A DNA stretch of 64,000 nucleotides from DATFVJ01 sp963712955 (GTDB taxonomy: Bacteria; Actinomycetota; Actinomycetes; Streptosporangiales; Streptosporangiaceae). A model generated the notes under the pieces. That model did not search any database. It was not told where the DNA came from and saw only the letters and a program-made list of their open reading frames with translations. Each line of letters opens with the position of its first letter. Position 1 is the stretch's first letter. The stretch is taken from contig CAVQKF010000009.1 of the NCBI GenBank assembly GCA_963712955.1, positions 1 through 64,000 of the forward strand, read 5' to 3'. Made by a program: the position numbers and the translations under genes. Positions 42,837 to 49,604 of the stretch are shown in pieces.

Positions 42837-43403
42837 TCAGGGCGGGATGCGGTTGGGGTTGAGCAGGCGTTCGGCTTCATCGAGCGCGAGATGCCAAGGG
42901 TAGGTCTCGATGAGGGTGCCGCCGGTGTGGGGTTCGTGGGGCTCGACGTGGCCGGGGCCGAGGAGAATCTTCACGCCTTCGGCGCGCAAGGATTCGACGC
43001 TGCGCTGGAACGGCGGGCGGCTGGCCAGGGCGGAGTTGACGAAGGGCAGGACGACGATCGGGACGGCGAGTCCGGTGGTTTCGGCGAGGACGCCGAGGGC
43101 GTAGGTGTCGCTGATGCCGTGGGCCCATTTGTTGATCGTGTTGTAGGTCGCTGGGGCGACGATGATGGCGTCGGCCTGGCGGGATCTGGGCTCGCGGGGT
43201 TTGCGGTAGTGGCTGCGGACTGGGCTGCCGGTCTGCGTGGCGATGGCGGCCTGGTCCATGAAGTCGAGAGCGGCGGGGGTGGCGATGACTTGGACGGTCC
43301 CGCCGCGGTCGTGGGCGAGCGTTACGAGGGTGCCGACTGCGGAGGCGGGGCCGGCGCCGCAGACGATGATCGTCAGAACACGGCCTTGGTCTTCCTGGGT
43401 CAC
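42837..43403 (-). CDS. flavoprotein (PPC decarboxylase-like)
   Basis: 188 residues, single flavoprotein domain: LTIIVCGAGPASAVGTLVTL, VIATPAALDFMDQAAIATQT, then RQADAIIVAPATYNTINKWA and HGISDTYALGVLAETTGLAV. The PATxNTxNKxAxGIxD pattern is that of the EpiD/CoaC-type FMN-binding Cys decarboxylase fold, and AICEs often carry such genes; the substrate is unknown. The GTG start at 43403 overlaps the stop of the XRE gene (GTGA), so translation is coupled. The longer open frame upstream to 43748 is antisense noise inside the XRE gene. Confidence 0.8.
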   Translation of the reverse strand: MTQEDQGRVLTIIVCGAGPASAVGTLVTLAHDRGGTVQVIATPAALDFMDQAAIATQTGSPVRSHYRKPREPRSRQADAIIVAPATYNTINKWAHGISDTYALGVLAETTGLAVPIVVLPFVNSALASRPPFQRSVESLRAEGVKILLGPGHVEPHEPHTGGTLIETYPWHLALDEAERLLNPNRIPP

Positions 43404-44890
43404 CGGTTGACCCGGAGGCGCGTCGCGAATTGTTCGGCGTCGCGCTTGACGGTGGGCGGGGCTGAGCGGACCAGGTCGCGGACGATGCGGTGCACGGCGG
43501 GGCGGTCGGCGACTTCTTCGTGGGCGGTTTCTTCGGCGGCGCGCAGAGCGAGGTAGGCCTTCTCGTGCTTGCCCCACTGGAGGAAGGCGCGGGCGGTGTC
43601 GATGAACAGGCTCGCCTTGCGTTCGGTGACGGTGATCTTGTCGAGGTTGATGCCGCGTGCTACGTCGATCGCGGTTCCGGCGTCGCCGAGGATTACGGCA
43701 ATGTTGACACGGTGCAGTCTCGTGTTGATGGGGCCGAATGCGGTCCACCGGAGGTTGCCGTCTACGCCGAGACGGTATGCGGCGTCGTCGGCCTCGGTGA
43801 GCAGTTCGTGTGCGGTGCCGCAGTTGCCGCGCTGGGCGGGTGCGATCGCGCCGCGCAGCAGGAGCGATCCGTATACCGACAGGGATTCGGGGGTGTGGGC
43901 CGGGATGTCGTGGTCGAGGCGCTGGGCGTAGGTGCTCGCGGCGGATGTGGCTGCGTCGAGGTGACGGCCGCTCATCAGAGTGTGGCTAACGATGCGGGCG
44001 CTGGCGGCGATGGTGATCGGGTCTTGGCTGGCGCGGGCGGCTTGCATGCTGCGGTCGGCGGCGAGATAGGCCAAGCCTTGGTCGTCGAGCTTCAGGAGTA
44101 GCCCGGCGGCGACGTGGTGGGCGTCGGCGGACAGGGCGAAGACCCGGCGCCGGGCGTCGCCGCTGAGGGCGGCGGATGCGGTGTGCAGGCGGGTGAGCAG
44201 GACTGGAAGGTAGCCGATCAGGCCGGAGTAACGGCACGCCTGGTAGTCGCGCCGGGTCTGCCGGACGGCGTTGGTCAGCGCCGCCAGGTCGGGAGCCGTG
44301 TCGGCTGAGGCGGGCGCGGTGTCGATGGCGGCGAGGACCGGGGCGAAGTGCTCGATGCTGTCGTGCGGGGTTGGTGCTGCTTTGTCGGCGAGAATGGCGC
44401 TGAACATGGATGCGCCGGTCAACCCGACAAAGGTTCGGCGTCGCACCGGGTCGTCGTCCTCCTGCCTGCTTCCGCGCTCCACGTCAAGGAGACCCGAGCC
44501 TGGGTAAGACTGCAAGCCCAGGTCAGTATCACCGGCTGGAATGGCGGCGACCTGCGGCCTGGGTCTCACCGTTGCCGCTGCGGCCGGGGGAGACGCGGTG
44601 CGCGGCGCCAGGCCAAGGCTCATGCGCGCGGGATCGGGCATGTGCAGTCCGTCTGCGATGCGGTCGAACAGTGCGATCGTGAGGACCTGTTGCTCTCCTC
44701 TCATGATGTTGCTGACCTTGCTTTGGCTCATTTCGCAGGCGACGGCGATCTGTGTCTGGCTGGTTCCCGCGTACTGGCGCAGGAGCTGGAACAGCCCTCC
44801 GATGTCACGGTTGCGCAGGGCCGCGATGGTCTCGGCACGTTGCCAGAACGAGCCGGGGATCGTGATTAAGTCGCTGGCGCGGCCGGGCAT
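43400..44890 (-). CDS. XRE-family regulator with TPR-like C-terminus
   Basis: 496 residues. Helix-turn-helix at about 30-75 (LFQLLRQYAGTSQTQIAVAC, EMSQSKVSNIMRGEQQV), a disordered Pro/Ala linker, a TAT-like or membrane-proximal motif RRRTFVGLTGASMFSAIL at about 150-168, and then 320 residues of alpha-helical TPR-like repeats (AADRSMQAARASQDPITIAA, LLTEADDAAYRLGVDGNL, ARAFLQWGKHEKAYLALRAA). It is a common actinomycete and AICE regulator type, thought to bind a ligand through the TPR part. It forms an operon with the flavoprotein gene and diverges from the small-gene cluster at 44961. Confidence 0.8.
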   Translation of the reverse strand: MPGRASDLITIPGSFWQRAETIAALRNRDIGGLFQLLRQYAGTSQTQIAVACEMSQSKVSNIMRGEQQVLTIALFDRIADGLHMPDPARMSLGLAPRTASPPAAAATVRPRPQVAAIPAGDTDLGLQSYPGSGLLDVERGSRQEDDDPVRRRTFVGLTGASMFSAILADKAAPTPHDSIEHFAPVLAAIDTAPASADTAPDLAALTNAVRQTRRDYQACRYSGLIGYLPVLLTRLHTASAALSGDARRRVFALSADAHHVAAGLLLKLDDQGLAYLAADRSMQAARASQDPITIAASARIVSHTLMSGRHLDAATSAASTYAQRLDHDIPAHTPESLSVYGSLLLRGAIAPAQRGNCGTAHELLTEADDAAYRLGVDGNLRWTAFGPINTRLHRVNIAVILGDAGTAIDVARGINLDKITVTERKASLFIDTARAFLQWGKHEKAYLALRAAEETAHEEVADRPAVHRIVRDLVRSAPPTVKRDAEQFATRLRVNR

Positions 44891-44960
44891 GCGCTCCTTG
44901 TCCCTCCCTAGGCGCGTTTCTGAGCGTCAATCTGCCGTGACTGATCGCGACCTTGGGGAG

Positions 44961-45146
44961 ATGAAAGACGCGCGTAGAACTGGGCACGCCGAATGTCTGG
45001 CGTGCCGCGGGTGTGGGTGGAAGTTCTGGCGGCCTCGGCGGGGTTTGGTCGTCGGGGCCCTGGAACGCGGGGCGGTGGAGCCGGCGCGACGGTCGTGCCT
45101 TGACTGCGGCGGTTCGGGCTGGGCCACGGAAGTGGATCAGGCATGA
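44961..45146 (+). CDS. small DnaJ-type zinc-finger protein
   Basis: 61 residues with two CxxC pairs: ECLACRGCGWKFWR and RSCLDCGGSGWATE, the CxxCxGxG layout of a DnaJ cysteine-rich half. Probably a zinc-binding DNA- or protein-contact module. Its TGA overlaps the next ATG (45143-45146), which supports that it is translated. It starts a run of coupled small AICE genes. Confidence 0.6.
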   Translation: MKDARRTGHAECLACRGCGWKFWRPRRGLVVGALERGAVEPARRSCLDCGGSGWATEVDQA

Positions 45147-45430
45147 GCGACGAGACGGAAGCTGTACGTACTGCGGCTGGCCAACTGCACATGCTTGCCG
45201 GTCATCTCAATAGCCGGGGTTTCGTGACCCAAGTCATGCGAGCGGACGGAAAGCTGTGCGTCAGCGTTGTGAACGGGGTAGCAGCTGAGTTGTCTGAGCT
45301 GGTTTACGCCGCGCCTACGGCGGACGGCTCGTGGTCGTTCTGGTGGTCGCGGGCGGATCGCATCGCGTCGATCAGTGACGTTCAGATAGCGACGTTCAAG
45401 ATCGCGTATGTATTGACGCCGACGTCATGA
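45143..45430 (+). CDS. hypothetical protein (95 aa) of AICE
   Basis: Starts MSDETEAVRTAAGQLHMLAG, ends FKIAYVLTPTS. It has an alternating beta pattern (GFVTQVMRADGKLCVSVVN, AELSELVYAAPTADGSWSFW) and no Cys or membrane helix. ATGA overlaps with both neighbours place it in a translationally coupled operon. It resembles small proteins seen next to RsbW-like ATPases on actinomycete elements. No function known. Confidence 0.65.
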   Translation: MSDETEAVRTAAGQLHMLAGHLNSRGFVTQVMRADGKLCVSVVNGVAAELSELVYAAPTADGSWSFWWSRADRIASISDVQIATFKIAYVLTPTS

Positions 45431-45999
45431 GGGCCAGCGCGGGAGCATATATGCCACGACCAGCGGCTGGTTCTGTCCGTGCGCCGGGCGGCCGAACCGG
45501 CGCGGTGAATGAGACTTCGTTTCTACCGGTCCGCAGCTGTGGCCAGAGCGGTTCTCCCGTGACGTATCCGCCGTTCCGGCAGAACGGACGGAAGATGGCG
45601 GACGAATGGCCGCTGCGGGACTCTATCGAGCTTGGCGCGCTGCCCGGCGCGGTGCCGTGCGCGCGGCTGCACGCACGGCAGGTGCTATGGGAATGGGGCC
45701 TGGCGGCCCTCAATGAAAGCGCCGAGCTTCTCGTCTGTGAGCTGGTGACTAATGCGGTCGCCGCGTCCACGTCCGCGGAGTGCGTTCTACCCGTACGGCT
45801 GTGGCTGCTGGCGGATAAATCGCAGGTCCTGATCCTGGTGTGGGACGCGAATCAGCAGCCACCGGTGCGCCTCAACCCGGGCGATGAGGCTGAGAGCGGC
45901 CGGGGGCTGCTTCTCGTGGAGGCAATCAGCCAGCGGTGGGGGTCGTATGCGACACCGGAGCTGGGTGGGAAGGTGGTGTGGGTAGTATGCGCAATGTAG
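45427..45999 (+). CDS. HATPase_c_2 ATP-binding protein (RsbW-like)
   Basis: 190 residues; the first 55 or so are a variable leader. The GHKL/HATPase_c_2 fold follows: LPGAVPCARLHARQVLWEWG, the N-box ELLVCELVTNAVAAS, QVLILVWDANQQPPVRLNP with the G1 Asp, then ESGRGLLLVEAISQRWGSY with the G2 glycines. Stand-alone proteins of this type are anti-sigma kinases or partner-switch ATPases in streptomycetes. The ATG at 45427 overlaps the previous TGA; an internal ATG at 45595 is another possible start. Its target, if any, may be chromosomal SigB-type factors. Confidence 0.75.
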   Translation: MRASAGAYMPRPAAGSVRAPGGRTGAVNETSFLPVRSCGQSGSPVTYPPFRQNGRKMADEWPLRDSIELGALPGAVPCARLHARQVLWEWGLAALNESAELLVCELVTNAVAASTSAECVLPVRLWLLADKSQVLILVWDANQQPPVRLNPGDEAESGRGLLLVEAISQRWGSYATPELGGKVVWVVCAM

Positions 46000-46205
46000 A
46001 CGGCCGGGGATACGAGACACCCCGCGAAGGGCAGCCGGTGTCTCTGCGGTCGTGGGGATTCCGGGACGTGGACGGTGACGGGTTGTCGGTGGCGATCTAC
46101 CGCAAGCCGGACCGCCTGGTCATCGAGATTCAGGCACCTATGGCTCTGCTTGACCTCGGTATGTTCGGTCAAGACGCTGAACGTGCCGATGGCCAGTCAT
46201 GCTGA
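45987..46205 (+). CDS. hypothetical protein (72 aa) of AICE
   Basis: MRNVDGRGYETPREGQPVSL, then DGDGLSVAIYRKPDRLVIEI. The start overlaps the end of the ATPase gene by 13 bases. No recognised domain. Likely the last gene of the coupled operon. Confidence 0.5.
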   Translation: MRNVDGRGYETPREGQPVSLRSWGFRDVDGDGLSVAIYRKPDRLVIEIQAPMALLDLGMFGQDAERADGQSC

Positions 46206-46351
46206 GTGGCGGGCGCCGGGCAAGGCCGCTGGCGACTAACACGGGTCGACTCGCGCCGGGGGAGTGGGAGTGCGTCCGCGAGGCCGCAGCGTAGAGAGAG
46301 CGCGTGACACCGCAGCTGGTTGAGCAGTAGTCTGCTTGATAAATCAGCTAG

Positions 46352-46359
46352 CCAAGTAG
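46352..46359 (+). promoter_or_regulatory. candidate GntR operator half-site before the GntR gene
   Basis: CCAAGTAG lies 10 bases before the GntR gene ATG and again at 47195-47202 in front of the Pra-like gene (there within ACTTG-CTTACC-CAAGT). Sharing between the two promoters suggests a common repressor, probably the GntR protein. Confidence 0.4.
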
Positions 46360-46368
46360 GGCGCTGCC

Positions 46369-47119
46369 ATGTCATACGAGTACACGCCTCCGAAGTATGC
46401 GCAGGTGATCGAGGCGATCCAGGGGCGGATTGGAGCGCGGCGAGTACCCGCCTGGGTCGCTGCTGCCGAGCGAGCATCAGTTCGCGGCCGAGTTCGGCAT
46501 CGCCCGGCCGACCGTGGTGCGGGCGCTGCGGGTGCTGCGGCAGGACGGGTGGATCGACACCGAGCAGGGCAAGGGCAGTTTCGTGCGGGGGCGCCCGGCG
46601 CTGGCCCGGGTGGCGTCGGCGCGGCGGGGTGAGGCCGAGCTTGACCGGGACGAGTCGCACGAGGTCGGCGAGCTGGTGGAGGCGGGGATGGCGCGGCCCC
46701 CGCATCGGGTGGCCGCGCTGATCGGCGGAACCGGCGCCGCCCAAGTCCTTGACGCTCGTCAGCTCGTGTGCAGGCGGCGGCTGGTGCGCAACGACGGCGA
46801 GCCTTCCGAGCTGGTGACGTGGTGGGTTCCGGCCGAGATAGCCGAGGGCACCGACCTGGCCGGCCGTACCCCGCTGCGCGGCGGCGTGCGGGCGCATCTG
46901 GCCAAGCGCAAGGGAATACGGATTGATCACGTGGTCGAGCAGGTGACCGCCCGGCACCCGGCCCCGGACGAGATGAGACTGCTGAGCATTCCCAAGATGG
47001 CGCCCATGCTGGCGCTGTACGTCGCCGCTCGTGAGGCGTCGGGGCGGCCGGTGCTGATCCTGGATGTCGCGATGCCGGGGGACCGGCATGAGCTGGAGGA
47101 CGCCTACCAGGTGAGCTAA
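46369..47119 (+). pseudogene. GntR-family regulator (KorSA-like), frameshifted
   Basis: The first 21 residues (MSYEYTPPKYAQVIEAIQGR) are in one frame. An extra G at 46429-46431 (ATTGGAGCG) moves the rest (ERGEYPPGSLLPSEHQFAAE, FGIARPTVVRALRVLRQDGW, GKGSFVRGRP) into another, which runs to TAA 47117-47119 and includes a UTRA-like ligand domain (RRRLVRNDGEPSELVTWWVP). In pSAM2 the GntR repressor KorSA silences pra and so keeps the element integrated. A TTG at 46430 could restart translation but would lose the first helix. Confidence 0.75.
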
Positions 47120-47130
47120 GGCGCCTTAGC
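47115..47130. terminator. perfect palindrome at GntR stop
   Basis: GCTAAGGC/GCCTTAGC, 16 bases with no loop, overlapping the GntR stop codon. It may be a terminator stem or an operator. Confidence 0.45.
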
Positions 47131-47147
47131 CTCGGTCACCTAAGCAC

Positions 47148-47178
47148 TTGACAGACCAAGCCAGGCATCCGCTAAGCT
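47148..47178 (+). promoter_or_regulatory. promoter before the Pra-like gene
   Basis: TTGACA (47148-47153), 19-base spacer, TAAGCT (47173-47178). The candidate GntR site ACTTGCTTACCCAAGT (47185-47200) overlaps the expected transcription start, a position suited to repression. Confidence 0.45.
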
Positions 47179-47232
47179 GAACCAACTTGCTTACCCAAGT
47201 AGTCAGGCAGTCAGGCTCTCCAGGAGGTTCGT

Positions 47233-47643
47233 GTGGCACTGCAAGGCCCCATCCCCGTCGAGTCCGGTCACGTCTTCCCGCACGGCGCGTTCGCGGCGGG
47301 TGGCTTCGAGCCGGTCCGCGACTTCGACGCATCCAAGGGCGGCCAGTTCGTCCAATCGAAAGACAAGACCACCGGCCTGCCGCTGTGGCTGGTCCAGGTC
47401 ATCGACGCCGACCCGCAGGCGCGGGACAAGACGGCGCGGGTGAAGATCGCCGCCCCGGTCCAGCCCGAGCTGCCCCCGCCGCTGCCGGGATCGCCGTTCA
47501 CCCCGGTCGAGTTCACCGGGCTGACCGTCACCCCGTACGTCAACCAGGCCGGGCGGCTGGCGTATTCGCTGCGCGCGACCGCCGTGTCCGTGCCTAACAA
47601 GACGGGTGCGGGCCCGGCGCCGAGGCGGGAGGCGGCGGCGTGA
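47233..47643 (+). CDS. pra: Pra-like activator of AICE replication/excision
   Basis: 136 residues: MALQGPIPVESGHVFPHGAF, EPVRDFDASKGGQFVQSKDK, TTGLPLWLVQVIDADPQARD, and GLTVTPYVNQAGRLAYSLRA. This matches the family annotated as plasmid replication, integration and excision activator, of which Pra of pSAM2 is the type: it switches on the replication and excision genes and is repressed by the GntR regulator upstream. The same arrangement is seen here. GTG 47233 follows AGGAGG by 5 bases. Gene symbol by family, not by proof. Confidence 0.75.
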   Translation: MALQGPIPVESGHVFPHGAFAAGGFEPVRDFDASKGGQFVQSKDKTTGLPLWLVQVIDADPQARDKTARVKIAAPVQPELPPPLPGSPFTPVEFTGLTVTPYVNQAGRLAYSLRATAVSVPNKTGAGPAPRREAAA

Positions 47644-47909
47644 GCGGCCGGGGCTCGTTCGCCTATCAGGGCGTGCACGTCGGTGCCGAGTGGGCGGTGC
47701 GGTGCGACACCTATGAGGCCACGACACCGATCCTGTCGATCGATGCCGGGTCGCTGTCGGTGTCATTCTCGATCGCCGCCCGGACGCTGGTCCCGGCCGA
47801 GGGCGTGGCGTTCGCCCGTGAACTGGCCCGCCTGGCCGCGCGGTTCGCGGCCGAGTGTGAACGGCTGCACGCCGGACAAGCCAGCGCCGCTGGCGGCGAG
47901 GCGGCCTGA
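47640..47909 (+). CDS. hypothetical protein (89 aa) of AICE
   Basis: VSGRGSFAYQGVHVGAEWAV, then LSIDAGSLSVSFSIAARTLV and a helical AFARELARLAARFAAECERL. The GTG start overlaps the Pra-like stop (GTGA), so it is coupled to it. It resembles small conserved AICE proteins between pra and tra genes; no function is known. Confidence 0.65.
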   Translation: MSGRGSFAYQGVHVGAEWAVRCDTYEATTPILSIDAGSLSVSFSIAARTLVPAEGVAFARELARLAARFAAECERLHAGQASAAGGEAA

Positions 47910-47920
47910 CCGAACATAGC

Positions 47921-47955
47921 GGGACGGCCGGGAGTTCGCAGCTTCCGGCCGTCCC
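47921..47955 (+). terminator. GC-rich hairpin before the transfer gene
   Basis: GGGACGGCCGG (47921-47931) pairs perfectly with CCGGCCGTCCC (47945-47955), loop 13 bases, no U tract. It may reduce read-through from the pra operon into the replication/transfer operon. Confidence 0.6.
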
Positions 47956-47997
47956 TTGGGTCTCTCCCCGCTGGCGAAGCAAGAAGAGGTGATCAGT

Positions 47998-49449
47998 ATG
48001 CGGCACAAGGTCCTGGGTGAGCAGCTCGCCCAGGTCGACAACCCCGACCCGTTCGCCAACCCGGTGTGGCGGTCCCCGGTGTACCGCACCCCCGAACCGG
48101 TGATCTGGGTCGTTCAGCTCATCCGTGCGCTGGCCCGCCTGGCCCGGTTCGGGTGGCGGCATCCGTACCTGGACCTGGCCGCCGCGACGGTGACGCTGCT
48201 GTGGCTGAACGGCGGCTGGGTCGCCGTGACCAGCCTGGCCGTGGCGATTGTGGTGACGTTGGCGGGGTGGCGGTGGTGGTTCCCGTCCTCGTTCCGGCTG
48301 TTCGCGGCGGCGCCGGTGCGGAACCGGTGGCGGTGGTGGTTCTACCGGCGCCGCTGGCAGGCGGTGCTCACGGTCGCCCGGCTGGTGCCGACCTACCGCG
48401 GCCGGGTCCTGATCCCCGTCCTCGGGGCGGTGCAGGCCAGCCGGTACGCCGACCGGGTCACCGTCACCCTGGCCTCCGGTCAATCGCCGGACGACTTCGC
48501 CGACCGGGGGGCGAACCTCGCGCACGGGTTCCGCGTCTATCTGTGCCGGGTCCGCACCGGCCTGCCCGGGACGGTGGTGCTGGAGCTGGTGCGCCGCGAC
48601 GCGCTGGCCGACCCGATCCCCGCACTCGCGATCGGCCCCGACGTGGATTTGCGGGCGCTGCCGGTCGGCCGGTGTGAGGACGGTTCGCCGTGGCTGCTGA
48701 AGCTGCACGGCACGCATCTGCTGGTGGCCGGGGCGACCGGGTCGGGTAAGGGGTCGGTCTTATGGTCGGCGGTGCGGGCCATGCTCCCGGCGATGGCGGC
48801 CGGGCTGGTGCGGGTGCTGGCGTGTGACCCGAAGCTGATGGAGCTGGCGTTCGGCCGTCCCCTGTTCGACCGGTACGGCCGGTACGCCGCCGATCCCGCC
48901 GACATCGGCGGACTGCTCGAAGACGCGGTCGCCGACATGCACGCCCGGGCGCTGCGGTTCGCCGGGAAACAGCGCGACCACACCCCAAGCTCCGAGTTTC
49001 CGTTCACGGTGGTGCTGGTCGATGAGGTGGCGTTCCTGACCGCTTATCAGGCCGACCGGCGGCTCAAGGACCGCACCCTCGCCGCGCTCGCCACCCTCAC
49101 GACCCAGGGCCGGGCGGTGGGGTACTGCGTGGTGGCCGCGTTGCAGGACCCCCGCAAGGAGGTCATGAACATCCGCAACCTGTTTCCCGACAAGATCGCC
49201 CTCCGGCTCGACGAGCCGGCTCAGGCCGACATGGTGCTCGGCGACGGGGCCCGGGACCGCGGGGCCCGCTGCGACGAAATCTCCTCCGTCCCGGCGACCG
49301 GCGCCGGGGTCGGCTTCGTCCGCCTCGAAGCCTCACCGGACCCGGTGCGGGTCCGCGCCGCCTACGTGTCCGACACCGACATCTGCACCATGACCACCGA
49401 CTACACCAGCGGTGCTGGCCTGCCGGTGGCCGGGGGGGAGGCCGCGTGA
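47998..49449 (+). CDS. traSA: FtsK/SpoIIIE-type DNA translocase (TraSA-like)
   Basis: 483 residues. N-terminal membrane part (LDLAAATVTLLWLNGGWVAV, TSLAVAIVVTLAGWRWW, about 60-95), then the FtsK/SpoIIIE motor: Walker A GATGSGKGS at about 250, CDPKLMELAFGRP, Walker B FTVVLVDEVAFL, and the LTTQGRAVGYCVVAALQDPR sensor region. In AICEs a single such hexameric pump moves double-stranded DNA between mycelia without a relaxase. The ATG at 47998 has AGAGG-type spacing upstream. It overlaps the next small gene by 4 bases (49446-49449). Confidence 0.9.
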   Translation: MRHKVLGEQLAQVDNPDPFANPVWRSPVYRTPEPVIWVVQLIRALARLARFGWRHPYLDLAAATVTLLWLNGGWVAVTSLAVAIVVTLAGWRWWFPSSFRLFAAAPVRNRWRWWFYRRRWQAVLTVARLVPTYRGRVLIPVLGAVQASRYADRVTVTLASGQSPDDFADRGANLAHGFRVYLCRVRTGLPGTVVLELVRRDALADPIPALAIGPDVDLRALPVGRCEDGSPWLLKLHGTHLLVAGATGSGKGSVLWSAVRAMLPAMAAGLVRVLACDPKLMELAFGRPLFDRYGRYAADPADIGGLLEDAVADMHARALRFAGKQRDHTPSSEFPFTVVLVDEVAFLTAYQADRRLKDRTLAALATLTTQGRAVGYCVVAALQDPRKEVMNIRNLFPDKIALRLDEPAQADMVLGDGARDRGARCDEISSVPATGAGVGFVRLEASPDPVRVRAAYVSDTDICTMTTDYTSGAGLPVAGGEAA

Positions 49450-49604
49450 TCGGCGGATGGCTGTCCGGCGAGGACTGCCCCGACTGCGGCGGCCCGCTGC
49501 TGGAAACCAGCGACAGCCCGCACCGCCTGACCCTTGAGTGCCCCGAGTGCGCCTACCGCATCACCTGCCCGATCACCGGCCCCGGCGACAAGGAGACCGA
49601 ATGA
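49446..49604 (+). CDS. small zinc-ribbon protein between tra and rep
   Basis: 52 residues: CPDCGGPLLETSDSPH then TLECPECAYRITCP, two CxxC pairs forming a zinc ribbon. The GTG start overlaps the tra stop (GTGA) and its TGA overlaps the rep ATG (ATGA, 49601-49604), so all three are co-translated. Small ribbons of this kind occur at this place in other AICEs. Role unknown. Confidence 0.7.
   Translation: MIGGWLSGEDCPDCGGPLLETSDSPHRLTLECPECAYRITCPITGPGDKETE

Noticed and set aside
43404..43748. Upstream extension of the flavoprotein frame
   Set aside because: Arg/His/Pro-rich residues inside the XRE gene; the GTG at 43403 overlapping the XRE stop is a better start.
47203..48717. 504-codon open frame on the minus strand
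   Set aside because: Antisense to the Pra-like and transfer genes; no domain.
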